Shown: positions 6,897-14,366, counted from the stretch's first letter. The stretch: DNA of 19,809 nt from DAORHV01 sp964434575 (GCA_964434575.1 CAYSWB010000022.1:1-19809); one strand, 5' to 3'. Program-made: numbers and translations. Notes: generated by a model from the sequence alone, not told the origin.

Positions 6897-7490
6897 TTAG
6901 ATCATCGACGCGACGAACTCCGTGTCGTTGCTGAGACGGCTTTCCTCGGGCAACACCTGGCCCTGGTACTTGCTGCCCTTCTTCTTGTGGTAGGGCGTCT
7001 CGGCGGGCGAAGTCATCATTTCGAACGCGATCTGGCAAACGCGCATGCCCGGGTAGAGCGCGATGGGCAGTCGGTTCAAGTTGCTGATCTCCAGCGTGAT
7101 GGTGCCCGAGAAACCCGGGTCCACGAAGCCGGCGGTGGAGTGCACGATGATGCCGAGGCGGCCCAGCGAGCTGCGGCCCTCCACGCGGACCACCAAGTCG
7201 TCCGGAATGCTGACCGTCTCCTGCGTCACGCCCAGCACGAACTCTCCCGGCTGGATGATGAACGGCTCGTTGTCCGGAACCGTGATGATGCGCATGTTCT
7301 TGGCGAACGTCATCGGATTCTTGGGATCCAGGAGCGCGTACTTGCTGTGCTCATAGACCTTGAAGATGTTGCCCAGGCGAAGATCCATGCTGCTGGCGTG
7401 GATGTGCTTGAACAATTCGCTCTGCGGACTGTCGACTTTCACGCGTCCGGAAGTGATGGCGGCTTTGATGTCGCGGTCGGAGAGGATCAT
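6897..7490 (-). CDS. dcd: dCTP deaminase, probably dUMP-forming
   Basis: This 197-aa trimeric-type nucleotide enzyme supplies dUMP/dUTP for thymidylate synthesis. The core motif GRSSLGRLG (105-113) is followed by HSTAGFVDPGFSGTITLE (117-134) with catalytic E134. The C-terminal KGSKYQGQ phosphate-binding loop is at 171-178. In the mono-functional Escherichia coli enzyme the equivalent of HSTAGF carries a histidine (TAHR). Here the TAGF form and the SKYQGQ tail match bifunctional deaminase/dUTPases such as the Mycobacterium enzyme, so direct dCTP to dUMP conversion is inferred. The start at 7490 gives the family N terminus (MILSDRDI). No Shine-Dalgarno sequence is present. It diverges from the 621-aa orphan across 120 bp. 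Confidence 0.93.
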   Translation of the reverse strand: MILSDRDIKAAITSGRVKVDSPQSELFKHIHASSMDLRLGNIFKVYEHSKYALLDPKNPMTFAKNMRIITVPDNEPFIIQPGEFVLGVTQETVSIPDDLVVRVEGRSSLGRLGIIVHSTAGFVDPGFSGTITLEISNLNRLPIALYPGMRVCQIAFEMMTSPAETPYHKKKGSKYQGQVLPEESRLSNDTEFVASMI

Positions 7491-7500
7491 GGCGGGAAAG

Positions 7501-7506
7501 AGAATG
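7501..7506 (-). promoter_or_regulatory. Weak -10-like hexamer of dcd
   Basis: CATTCT on the minus strand ends 10 nt before the dcd ATG. The match to TATAAT is poor, and the position alone resembles the other genes here. TAGGCT farther upstream is an alternative that would give a leader of some 30 nt. Confidence 0.25.
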
Positions 7507-7595
7507 CGGACTCAGGGCGTGAGCCTAGCACATCTTCCTGATTTGCCAGAATAGGAAATTCGGCGGCCTGCAAGGCATACGTAGCCGAAAACGGG

Positions 7596-7601
7596 TATAA
7601 T
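7596..7601 (+). promoter_or_regulatory. Consensus -10 box of the 621-aa orphan gene
   Basis: A perfect TATAAT ends 9 nt before the ATG at 7611. It predicts a start site about 3 nt upstream of the start codon. No clear -35 and no Shine-Dalgarno sequence is visible. Confidence 0.65.
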
Positions 7602-7610
7602 ACCGCCGCG

Positions 7611-9476
7611 ATGGTCGCAACAACGAACAAAATCGGCCAGCGCGAGTCGTCCGCGGACCAGAACGAAGGTCTGGGTTCCAACGAGCGCCTCGCCATCGGT
7701 CGCCTGAAGCAACAGGTGGCCGAACACGTCCGCGTGACGTTTTACGAAACCGGAGCCGCATCCGCAAGCGAGACAAACGAACTGGCATCTTGGGCCGAAG
7801 GCCTGGAAAGCGACCCCGAGGCGATCAGGCATAGCGATTCGTTCATCAGCTGGTCGCGTTCGGCCATGCGTTCGGCCATGAATCTGTACTACACGGATCT
7901 CAAAGCACCCCTGGCAGCCGCATTGTCACGTAAACTGATTTCACAGCGATCCCATGACAAGTGGATCAGTCGCTTCCGCAGCGGGAACGTAAGCTACAAA
8001 GAGAAGGAATACTGGGTTGAGCACCAGTTGCCCCACTACATCGCGGGTTGGGAAAAAGCGGGCGCAGAACGCAAGGCATTGCTGGCCAATCCCGCGCTGA
8101 AGCAGCTGGCGAACGACCCAAGCGTGAAATCCCTGCAAAACGAGAGCGCGTTCCTCGACATGCATTACAACCAGCGGGTGGATTTGCTGGCGAAAGTCCG
8201 CGCCGCGCTGAGCGTGGAACGGAAAGACAAGGGAACCGGTATTTACAAAAAATTGCACGATAAGGCGCAAGGCATCCTGTACGCCGCGGTCGCAGAGGGT
8301 TCCATGAGCAGCGCCAAGGTGGGCACCTGGCTCGAACGCATTTTCAAGAGCAACGCCAAGCCGGAGGTGATCGACCGGTTCCTGGGAGGCGGCTCGAGCT
8401 CTTTGCAATCTCTTGTCAAAAAATGGCGCGAAGTTCGTGCGAAATATGACGACGTCTGCCGCAAGGGCGCACCTTTGAAAAACCCGGCCGTTGGACTGTA
8501 CATGATCTCGCCCGACCGGTTCCTGCGCATGCATTACGCCCAGCGAAAGAGCTGGGTCGAGGAGGCATCTCAACGGATCAACGACGCCTTGTCGCTGGAA
8601 AAAGAGCCGTCGGCGTTCATCCGTATCCGCCACGCGCTGGATCTGAAGGACTGGGAGGACGCGGACAGCCTCATCAGGGGCGCGGAGTCCAAGCATGCGA
8701 CAGGCGAGAAAAAGCTGTCGCCCGAGAACTTGGCACGCCTGCAGTCGATGAAGATCTACCTCACGCAAATGCGGTCCAAGAAAAAGAAGAAGGGATCGGG
8801 CTCGTCGGCCGAATCGAAGAACTCGCCCGAGAAGGCGGCCCAGGTCTGCGCGAAGATCGACGCCGTGATGACCGGCGGCGGCATCCCTTCATCCATGCGC
8901 TCCGTCGTCGAGGGCCTGCTGCCGACCAACGAAGCCAACCGGGGCATCAACCAGTTCCGCTGGATCGTGTACAACAACAAGTGGTGCCGCGACCACAACT
9001 ACCTGAAGTACGAACAGGCCAAAAACGGAGCCAGCCAGAAGACCAGCGAGCAAACGCACTACCGCTCGAAGAACAACATCGAGACCAAGCGGCGGCAGGA
9101 CCATTCCCTGGACGATAAGAACTCCGGGCAGGACGCGTTCCGCAACACCGATTTCGCCAAGCGCCGCGCGACGCTGCTGCATGTGGACCTCACCAGCTCG
9201 GGTCCCGCCAACCTGACCACGTGGCTCCAAAAACCCCAGCACCCCCGCGAACTGTACTGGACGACCTTCTGCGGCCATGACAACGGCCAACCGATGAGCG
9301 AGGCCTGGCACAACGAACTGTTTTCGAGCCTGACGGAACTGCGCGGCCTCACGCGCCAGCTCGAAGGCATGGGATACCGCTACTCGCGATCCGGTCCGGT
9401 GAAACGGTACTCCAGCGAAATCGTCACGGCGGCCGCCGCGGACTCGTCCGAAGCCAGCTTGGCGATGGCGGCGTAA
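7611..9476 (+). CDS. Large uncharacterised protein with internal repeat
   Basis: I do not recognise this 621-aa protein. It has no signal peptide and no transmembrane segment. It looks mostly alpha-helical and rich in Lys, Arg, Trp and Tyr. A motif repeats: FLDMHYNQR at 181-189 and FLRMHYAQR at 304-312. Each is followed by a helical stretch ending in an AL-S-E signature (AALSVE, DALSLE), so two related modules of roughly 120 residues are likely. A basic low-complexity linker (KKKKKGSGSS, about 390-400) separates this half from a C-terminal half. That half contains FRWIVYNNKWCRDHNYLKY (449-467) and TTFCGHDNGQ (551-560), with several His and Cys that could bind metal. The perfect TATAAT just upstream supports the start and active transcription. 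It stands alone between dcd and a lipoprotein, which gives no functional clue. Confidence 0.85.
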   Translation: MVATTNKIGQRESSADQNEGLGSNERLAIGRLKQQVAEHVRVTFYETGAASASETNELASWAEGLESDPEAIRHSDSFISWSRSAMRSAMNLYYTDLKAPLAAALSRKLISQRSHDKWISRFRSGNVSYKEKEYWVEHQLPHYIAGWEKAGAERKALLANPALKQLANDPSVKSLQNESAFLDMHYNQRVDLLAKVRAALSVERKDKGTGIYKKLHDKAQGILYAAVAEGSMSSAKVGTWLERIFKSNAKPEVIDRFLGGGSSSLQSLVKKWREVRAKYDDVCRKGAPLKNPAVGLYMISPDRFLRMHYAQRKSWVEEASQRINDALSLEKEPSAFIRIRHALDLKDWEDADSLIRGAESKHATGEKKLSPENLARLQSMKIYLTQMRSKKKKKGSGSSAESKNSPEKAAQVCAKIDAVMTGGGIPSSMRSVVEGLLPTNEANRGINQFRWIVYNNKWCRDHNYLKYEQAKNGASQKTSEQTHYRSKNNIETKRRQDHSLDDKNSGQDAFRNTDFAKRRATLLHVDLTSSGPANLTTWLQKPQHPRELYWTTFCGHDNGQPMSEAWHNELFSSLTELRGLTRQLEGMGYRYSRSGPVKRYSSEIVTAAAADSSEASLAMAA

Positions 9477-9493
9477 ACGCCGAGGATTTACGG

Positions 9494-9522
9494 TTGTCCA
9501 CGCGCCGCCTCTTTGAGAGAAT
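9494..9522 (+). promoter_or_regulatory. Promoter of the DM13-like lipoprotein gene
   Basis: TTGTCC (9494-9499) and GAGAAT (9517-9522) are separated by 17 nt, and the second ends 8 nt before the ATG at 9531. Each hexamer matches the consensus at four of six positions. A near-leaderless message is predicted. Confidence 0.5.
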
Positions 9523-9530
9523 GCCGCCCT

Positions 9531-10103
9531 ATGCAACGCCACCTCTTCGCCGTTCTCGGCTGCTTGTCCTTGCTCGCCGCCTGTTCCGGTCCCACCGCGC
9601 GGCCGGACGCCAATCCCCTGCTGCGCATCCAGCGCGAGGAGGAGCTGGCTGATTCGCTCGCCAACGTCATCATCATGAAAGATCCCGTCGCCGACGACGA
9701 GAGCACTCGCAAATTCATCGAAAGCGAAATCGTGCGCGCGAAGGAATCTCTTGCCGAGGCCCAGCGCCTGCAGCTGAAGGGAGCCAGCGGACCGTTCATA
9801 CCCGTGAAAGAGAGCGTGGAGGGCTGGGCGCTGTACATCGACGGCATGTTGTACCTGTCGTCGGATTTCCACTCACGCCCGGGCACGGACCTGCACCTGT
9901 ACGTGAGCACGGTCGTGGACCCGCGCGACGTGGCATTCCCGGACGTCACCGCCCTGGACTTGGGCCGCATCGATTATCCGTACGGCGCGATGGCCCTGCC
10001 GGTCTCCACGGACTACAAACCCGAAGAGCTCCGCTCGGTGGTCCTGTGGGACGCCAAGCTCAAGCGCCTGCACGGATTCGTACAGCTCAGCCGCCGCGGA
10101 TAG
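9531..10103 (+). CDS. DM13-domain-like lipoprotein
   Basis: This 190-aa exported protein has a lipoprotein signal: a short basic N terminus, a hydrophobic core and lipobox LAAC with C18. A charged helical segment follows (about 35-78). The C-terminal part (about 82-188) matches the DM13 pattern: a GPF start, GWALYIDGMLYLSSDF, the PGTDLHLYVS block, a proline/tyrosine turn (DYPYGAMALP) and the closing strand SVVLWDAKLKRLHGFVQL. In many DM13 proteins the last block carries a Cys (about WC), proposed to have a redox role. Here it is Asp, so redox function is doubtful. An ATG at 9513 is in frame, but 9531 gives the clean signal peptide. It ends 7 nt from the convergent DsbA-like gene, also a lipoprotein. 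Confidence 0.78.
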   Translation: MQRHLFAVLGCLSLLAACSGPTARPDANPLLRIQREEELADSLANVIIMKDPVADDESTRKFIESEIVRAKESLAEAQRLQLKGASGPFIPVKESVEGWALYIDGMLYLSSDFHSRPGTDLHLYVSTVVDPRDVAFPDVTALDLGRIDYPYGAMALPVSTDYKPEELRSVVLWDAKLKRLHGFVQLSRRG

Positions 10104-10110
10104 CCGGAGC

Positions 10111-10719
10111 CTAGAGCGGAACGTTGTTCTGCTGGCGGACCGCTTCATCGATGGCGGCCGAAACGGCTTCCAAGGTGTTGGACGTTACCCGCGTGCCGTT
10201 CACGAAGAACGTGGGGGTGGAGTTCACGCCGATCTTGGAACCCTGGTTGTAATCGGCATTCACGGCATCGGCCTTGATGCCCGAGGCCACGCAGCGGTCG
10301 AATAAGGCGCCGTCCAGCTTCAGTTCGCCGGCCCACGTGCGCAGCGCGGAGGAGCTGAGCTGCTTCTGATTGACGTATGCGGCATCGATGAACTCCCAGA
10401 ACTTTCCCTGGTCCGCCGCGCACTCCGCCGCCTGGGCGGCCTCAAACGCGTTGCGGTGGATGGACTTGAGCGGGAAGTGCTTGAAATCGAAACGGACAAC
10501 TTGACCGTATTTGGCCAAGAGCGGCTTCTTGATGATCTCGTTGGCAGCCTGGCAGGCGGGACATTGCAAATCGGCGTATTCGGAGACGATGATGGCCGAA
10601 CTCGGATTTCCGGCCGGCGTGCGCGAAGACGTGGCGCTGAGCCCCGTGGTATCCACGCAGGCGCCGAGCGCGAGCAAGGAGAGGGAGACGACGGCGGCGA
10701 GGGAAACGTTGCGAAGCAT
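10111..10719 (-). CDS. DsbA/DsbG-like thioredoxin-fold lipoprotein
   Basis: This 202-aa secreted oxidoreductase probably forms or shuffles disulfides outside the membrane. A lipobox (LGAC, C21) follows an N-terminal hydrophobic stretch. The mature domain starts near 42 with a thioredoxin strand leading to the active site C53-P-A-C56. The inserted helical domain spans about 85-155 and contains C100 and C143. The cis-proline loop is STPTFFVNG with P169. This is the Bdb/DsbA-like thioredoxin_4 class common in Gram-positives and CPR. The start at 10719 fits the signal peptide. No Shine-Dalgarno sequence is present; the upstream region is a purine-rich run (GGAATGGAAGGAAGG on the plus strand). No DsbB or VKOR partner is in the window. 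Confidence 0.9.
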   Translation of the reverse strand: MLRNVSLAAVVSLSLLALGACVDTTGLSATSSRTPAGNPSSAIIVSEYADLQCPACQAANEIIKKPLLAKYGQVVRFDFKHFPLKSIHRNAFEAAQAAECAADQGKFWEFIDAAYVNQKQLSSSALRTWAGELKLDGALFDRCVASGIKADAVNADYNQGSKIGVNSTPTFFVNGTRVTSNTLEAVSAAIDEAVRQQNNVPL

Positions 10720-10859
10720 TGGAATGGAAGGAAGGAATCAAGAGGATGGTACCTGATGATGCGGGCGGACGAAACGCCGGTCTTAACCTCCTCTTAATAT
10801 GGAGCCGCATGGGACGCCGTTTTCTTCCATGGAGCATGGAGTCCGGGAAGTCCGTTTGG

Positions 10860-10865
10860 TATACT
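10860..10865 (+). promoter_or_regulatory. -10 box of dnaX
   Basis: TATACT (five of six consensus) ends 11 nt before the ATG at 10877 and predicts a leader of about 4-5 nt. It supports this start over the in-frame ATG at 10799. Confidence 0.6.
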
Positions 10866-10876
10866 CGCTTCCTCGC

Positions 10877-12361
10877 ATGACGCTTTACCTGAAGTACCGG
10901 CCCAAGAGCTTCGCCGACGTGGTCGGCCAGGACCACGTGGTAACCACCATGGAACGCGCGGTCGAACAAAAACAACTCTCGCATGCGTATCTGCTGTGCG
11001 GCACGCGCGGCACCGGCAAGACATCGGTGGCGCGCATCCTGGCCAAGATCATCCTGTGCGCCGGCACCGAGGACGAGAAGATCCAGAAGCAGCTGATCCA
11101 GGGCGTGGAGGACGGGTCGCTGGTGGACCTTATCGAAATCGACGCCGCCAGTAACCGCCGCATCGACGACGTGCGCGATCTCATCGAACGGATCAACTTT
11201 TCGCCGTCGGTGGCCAAGGCCAAGGTCTACATCATCGACGAGGTGCACATGCTGACCAAAGAAGCGTTCAACGCGCTGCTGAAAACGCTGGAGGAGCCGC
11301 CGCCGTACGCGTACTTCATCCTGGCCACCACCGAGCTGCACAAGGTTCCGGACACCATCCAATCCCGTTGCCAGCGCTTCCTGTTCAAGCGCGTGAAGGA
11401 CGACGACATCACGCGCCGCCTGCAGTACATCGTGGACCAGGAACACATCAAGATCGACCGCGACGCGCTGCGCGCAGTGGCCCGTCATGCCACCGGCAGC
11501 TTCCGCGACGCCATCTCGCTCTTGGACCAGCTCCGTTCATTGGAGAAGGTTTCGCTGCAGGACGTTGCCGAGCGCATCGGCCGCACATCCACGCTGTACA
11601 TCGAGGAGCTGCTGCAGGCCGTGAACGCCAAAGACATCGCACGCATCCCCAAGATCATCGAGGAAATCGAGGACGCGAACACGCCGCTGGACGTCATCAT
11701 CGGCGACTTGCTGTCCGTGATCCGCACGCAGATGCACGAAGACATCGATAAGAACATGGACCACAGCGGCTACCTGCGGATGATGGACACGCTCATCCAG
11801 GCGCTGCGCGACCTGCGCGTATCGCCGGTGCCGGGACTGGTCGCCGAATCCGCCCTGCTGAGCCTGTGTGCCGAACCCCAGTCCACCCGCGCCCCGGCGC
11901 CGACGCTGTCCGCCCCCGTCCCGGCGGTGCGTGCGCCCGCACGGCCTGCCGCACCGGCAGCGGCTCCGGAAGCGCCCAAGGCCTCCGTCAAGCCCGCGGA
12001 AGCCCCGAAGGCCGCAAAGCCCGGCATCGTGGAGGCACAGGACCTGACGCTGGAGAACGTGCTGAGCCACTGGACCGAGATCGTGAAGCGAACCACTCCC
12101 CCGTCCGCCCGCATGAGCCTGAAAAACGCGTCGGTGACGGCGGTGGAAGACAAAACGCTGATCCTCTCGTTCCCGTCGGCGTTCCACCGCGACAAAGTGA
12201 GCGACGTGAACTCCAGTCGCGCCATCGAAGAGATCCTGCTGGACATCTTCAAGCGCCCGATCCGCATCGAATGCCGGCTGGAAACCGTCGGCAGCAAGAA
12301 ACAGGCCGCCCCGGCCGAAACCGACTTGGTGGACGCGGCGAAGGAGGTGTTTGGGATGTAG
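10877..12361 (+). CDS. dnaX: DNA polymerase III gamma/tau subunit
   Basis: This 494-aa AAA+ clamp-loader ATPase loads the beta clamp onto primed DNA. Walker A is GTRGTGKT (42-49), Walker B is IIDEVHML (119-126), and the SRC arginine-finger motif is at 163-165. Domain III follows to about 340. A Pro/Ala-rich linker (about 345-392) leads to a C-terminal domain (about 395-494) of the tau type. Most DnaX proteins have a four-cysteine zinc module after Walker A. Here only C61 remains, and the segment up to IEIDAASN (87-93) has no other Cys, so the zinc site is lost. I see no A6-type slippery site, so a shorter gamma form by frameshift is not expected. The start at 10877 gives the family N terminus MTLYLKYRPKSF. 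Confidence 0.95.
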   Translation: MTLYLKYRPKSFADVVGQDHVVTTMERAVEQKQLSHAYLLCGTRGTGKTSVARILAKIILCAGTEDEKIQKQLIQGVEDGSLVDLIEIDAASNRRIDDVRDLIERINFSPSVAKAKVYIIDEVHMLTKEAFNALLKTLEEPPPYAYFILATTELHKVPDTIQSRCQRFLFKRVKDDDITRRLQYIVDQEHIKIDRDALRAVARHATGSFRDAISLLDQLRSLEKVSLQDVAERIGRTSTLYIEELLQAVNAKDIARIPKIIEEIEDANTPLDVIIGDLLSVIRTQMHEDIDKNMDHSGYLRMMDTLIQALRDLRVSPVPGLVAESALLSLCAEPQSTRAPAPTLSAPVPAVRAPARPAAPAAAPEAPKASVKPAEAPKAAKPGIVEAQDLTLENVLSHWTEIVKRTTPPSARMSLKNASVTAVEDKTLILSFPSAFHRDKVSDVNSSRAIEEILLDIFKRPIRIECRLETVGSKKQAAPAETDLVDAAKEVFGM

Positions 12362-12450
12362 GAAGACAAGGAAATTAAGGATGACAATGATTTCAGGGAA
12401 AACCGCTATTCCTCGTCTTCTTTGATTTCTTTGTCGTCTTTGATTCCCTC
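12362..12450. repeat. Inverted repeat of degenerate 9-bp units after dnaX
   Basis: Arms 12365-12385 and 12415-12435 match at 17 of 21 positions. Three of the four differences are G-U compatible in the plus-strand RNA. The left arm reads as 9-bp units GGAAGACAA, GGAAATTAA, GGATGACAA. The right arm reads as complementary-type units TGATTTCTT, TGTCGTCTT, TGATTCCCT. It starts directly at the dnaX stop and overlaps the -35 region of the next promoter. It resembles the element at 18081-18153 and may terminate dnaX transcription. Confidence 0.65.
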
Positions 12451-12458
12451 AGTACACT
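12431..12458 (+). promoter_or_regulatory. Promoter of the 5-formyl-THF cyclo-ligase gene
   Basis: TTGTCG (12431-12436) and TACACT (12453-12458) are 16 nt apart. The -10 ends 6 nt before the ATG at 12465, so transcription should start at the A of ATG: a fully leaderless message. Confidence 0.6.
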
Positions 12459-12464
12459 TCATTC

Positions 12465-13043
12465 ATGCAACCCAAGGCTGAGTTCCGCCTCGCCATCGTC
12501 GGCCGCCTGAAGCACATGACCCAGCGCGAGCGCGACGTGGAAAGCCAGGTGCTGCGCCGCTATCTGAAAGACGTCCTGGGAAACGAGCCCAAGACCATCG
12601 CCGCGTACATGCCGTATCTGGACGAGCCGGACATCAAGCCTTTGTTGGAAGAACTCCTGCGGGCCGGCTGGACGATCGCCATGCCGGCGGTGCACAAAAA
12701 CAGGCTCGTATTCCGGAAGGTGACCGACTTGGCGCAGAACGTCCGCAACCCGGTGACGAACATCCTGGAGGCATCCGAAGATTGCGAAGCGGTGGATGAC
12801 GCGAACATCGTAGACGCCATTGTTCCGGGGCGCGCGTTTTCGATGGAAGGCCAGCGCATGGGCCGCGGCAACGGCGGCTACGACTTCTGGATCGAAAAAC
12901 AGCGCAAAAACGGCGCCAAAACACGGTTCATCGGCGTGTGCTTCGATTGCCAGCTGGTGCCGGACGTGCCGATGGAGGCGCATGACCAGCCCGTCGATAT
13001 CGTCGTCACAAGTCGGGGCATCTCGCAAGCAAAGAAGCCATAA
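12465..13043 (+). CDS. 5-formyltetrahydrofolate cyclo-ligase
   Basis: This 192-aa enzyme converts 5-formyl-THF to 5,10-methenyl-THF with ATP, recovering the inhibitory folate that serine hydroxymethyltransferase makes as a by-product. The N-terminal RxLxxMTQRERDVESQ region resembles the family's basic start. The ATP/folate loop is VPGRAFSMEGQRMGRGNGGYDFWI (120-143), equivalent to the family's GxGxGYYDR. The C-terminal signature HDQPVDIVVTSRG (173-185) matches the usual HD-x-x-vD-x-vvT. The GYYDR core is changed to GGYDF, a mild divergence. It has its own promoter and is followed 52 bp later by glyA, a sensible functional neighbour. The start is set by the promoter and the family length. Confidence 0.9.
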   Translation: MQPKAEFRLAIVGRLKHMTQRERDVESQVLRRYLKDVLGNEPKTIAAYMPYLDEPDIKPLLEELLRAGWTIAMPAVHKNRLVFRKVTDLAQNVRNPVTNILEASEDCEAVDDANIVDAIVPGRAFSMEGQRMGRGNGGYDFWIEKQRKNGAKTRFIGVCFDCQLVPDVPMEAHDQPVDIVVTSRGISQAKKP

Positions 13044-13060
13044 AATGTGTTCGAGGATCG

Positions 13061-13089
13061 TTGGAGCCCGGTGCCTCTTTCGGTATGCT
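13061..13089 (+). promoter_or_regulatory. Promoter of glyA
   Basis: TTGGAG (13061-13066) and TATGCT (13084-13089) are separated by 17 nt. The -10 ends 6 nt before the glyA ATG at 13096, so the message should begin at the start codon. Confidence 0.6.
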
Positions 13090-13095
13090 CCGGAC

Positions 13096-14361
13096 ATGCT
13101 CACCTACGACGCTCTCAAAGCCGCAGACATCGACGTCTACAACGCCCTGATGGGCGAAACGAAGCGCCAGACCGAAGGCGTGGAACTCATCGCATCGGAG
13201 AACTACGTCTCCCCCGCGGTGCTGGAAACCATGGGCACCATCTTCAACAACAAATACAGCGAAGGCTACCCCGGCAAGCGCTACTACGGCGGTCAGGAAT
13301 ACACCGACATCGTGGAGACGCTGGCCATCGAACGCGCCAAGAAACTGTTCGGTGCCGGCCATGCGAACGTGCAGGCCCACGCGGGAGCCAACATGAACGT
13401 CGCCACCTACTTCGCGCTGCTGGAGCCGGGCGACACGGTGCTGGGCATGGACCTGAGCCACGGCGGTCACCTGACCCACGGCCACCCGGTCACGTATCTC
13501 ACCAAGATCTTCAAGTTCGTTCGCTACAAGATGAAGGACGTGGAGACCGGCGAGCTGGACTACGACGAAATGCTGGCGGTGGCCAAGAAGGAGAAGCCCA
13601 AAATCATCCTGGCCGGCTTCTCGGCATACCCGCGCGAGGTGAACTACGCCAAGATGAAGGCCATCGCGAACGAAGTCGGCGCGTACACCATGGCCGACAT
13701 GGCCCACATCGCGGGCATGATCGCGGGCAAGCAGCTGCGCAATCCGTTCGACGACGGGTTCGACATCATCACGACCACGACCCACAAGAGCCTGCGCGGA
13801 CCGCGCGGAGGCCTGATCCTCTGCAAGGACCCCGAGTTGGGCAAGAAGATCGACAAGTCCATCTTCCCCGGCTTCCAGGGCGGCCCGATCATGCAGATGG
13901 TGGCCGCCAAGGCCGTGGCGTTCGGCGAGGCGTTGAAGCCCGAATTCCAGGTCTACGCCAAGCAAATCATCTCCAACTCCAAGCACCTGGCGAAGTTCTT
14001 CATGGACAAGGGCGCCAAGCTGATCACGAACGGCACCGACAACCACCTCATGCTCATCGACTGCGTGAAGTCCTGGGGCGTGGGCGGCGGCGAAGTCGAG
14101 CACACCCTGGACCGCATCGGCGTCACGCTGAACAAAAACATGATCGCCAACGACACGCGCAAGCCGATGGACCCGTCCGGCGTGCGTATCGGCACCCCGG
14201 CCATCACCACGCGTGGCATGAAGGAGAAGGACATGGAGACGCTTGGCGGCTTCATCCTCAAGGCCATCGAGAAGCGCGCCGACGAGGCGGCACTGAAGAA
14301 GCTGCACGAAGAAGTGAAAGCCTTTTGCCGCACCTTCCCGGTGCCCGGCATCACCGCCTAA
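13096..14361 (+). CDS. glyA: Serine hydroxymethyltransferase
   Basis: This 421-aa PLP enzyme interconverts serine and glycine while charging tetrahydrofolate with a one-carbon unit, the main C1 source for purine and thymidylate synthesis. The N-terminal ELIASENYVS block, GYPGKRYYGG (58-66), the PLP-contacting D201/H204 in DMAHIAG, and the Schiff-base K231 in TTTTHKSLRGPRGG are all present. Length matches bacterial GlyA. The frame is open from 12820, but the family N terminus and the TATGCT box place the start at 13096. It depends on PLP, whose synthase (pdxS/pdxT) is encoded nearby. dgkA starts 5 nt after its stop, so the genes are probably co-transcribed. Normal in every visible respect. Confidence 0.97.
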   Translation: MLTYDALKAADIDVYNALMGETKRQTEGVELIASENYVSPAVLETMGTIFNNKYSEGYPGKRYYGGQEYTDIVETLAIERAKKLFGAGHANVQAHAGANMNVATYFALLEPGDTVLGMDLSHGGHLTHGHPVTYLTKIFKFVRYKMKDVETGELDYDEMLAVAKKEKPKIILAGFSAYPREVNYAKMKAIANEVGAYTMADMAHIAGMIAGKQLRNPFDDGFDIITTTTHKSLRGPRGGLILCKDPELGKKIDKSIFPGFQGGPIMQMVAAKAVAFGEALKPEFQVYAKQIISNSKHLAKFFMDKGAKLITNGTDNHLMLIDCVKSWGVGGGEVEHTLDRIGVTLNKNMIANDTRKPMDPSGVRIGTPAITTRGMKEKDMETLGGFILKAIEKRADEAALKKLHEEVKAFCRTFPVPGITA

Positions 14362-14366
14362 TCCCC

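Noticed and set aside
9472..9492. CGTAAA/TTTACG hairpin at the end of the 621-aa orphan gene
   Set aside because: Only a 6-bp AT-containing stem with a 9-nt loop and no T-run, too weak to call a terminator.
10799..10876. Upstream ATG of dnaX giving 26 extra residues
   Set aside because: DnaX N termini start at MTLYLKYRPKSF, and the TATACT box at 10860 lies downstream of this ATG.
10877..12361. Programmed frameshift in dnaX producing a gamma form
   Set aside because: No run of six or more A residues or comparable slippery heptamer with a following stem was found in the expected region.
12820..14307. Long antisense frame across glyA and a glyA frame extended upstream to 12820
   Set aside because: The antisense frame has no motif. 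The extension overlaps the cyclo-ligase gene and adds non-conserved residues, and a promoter sits just before 13096.
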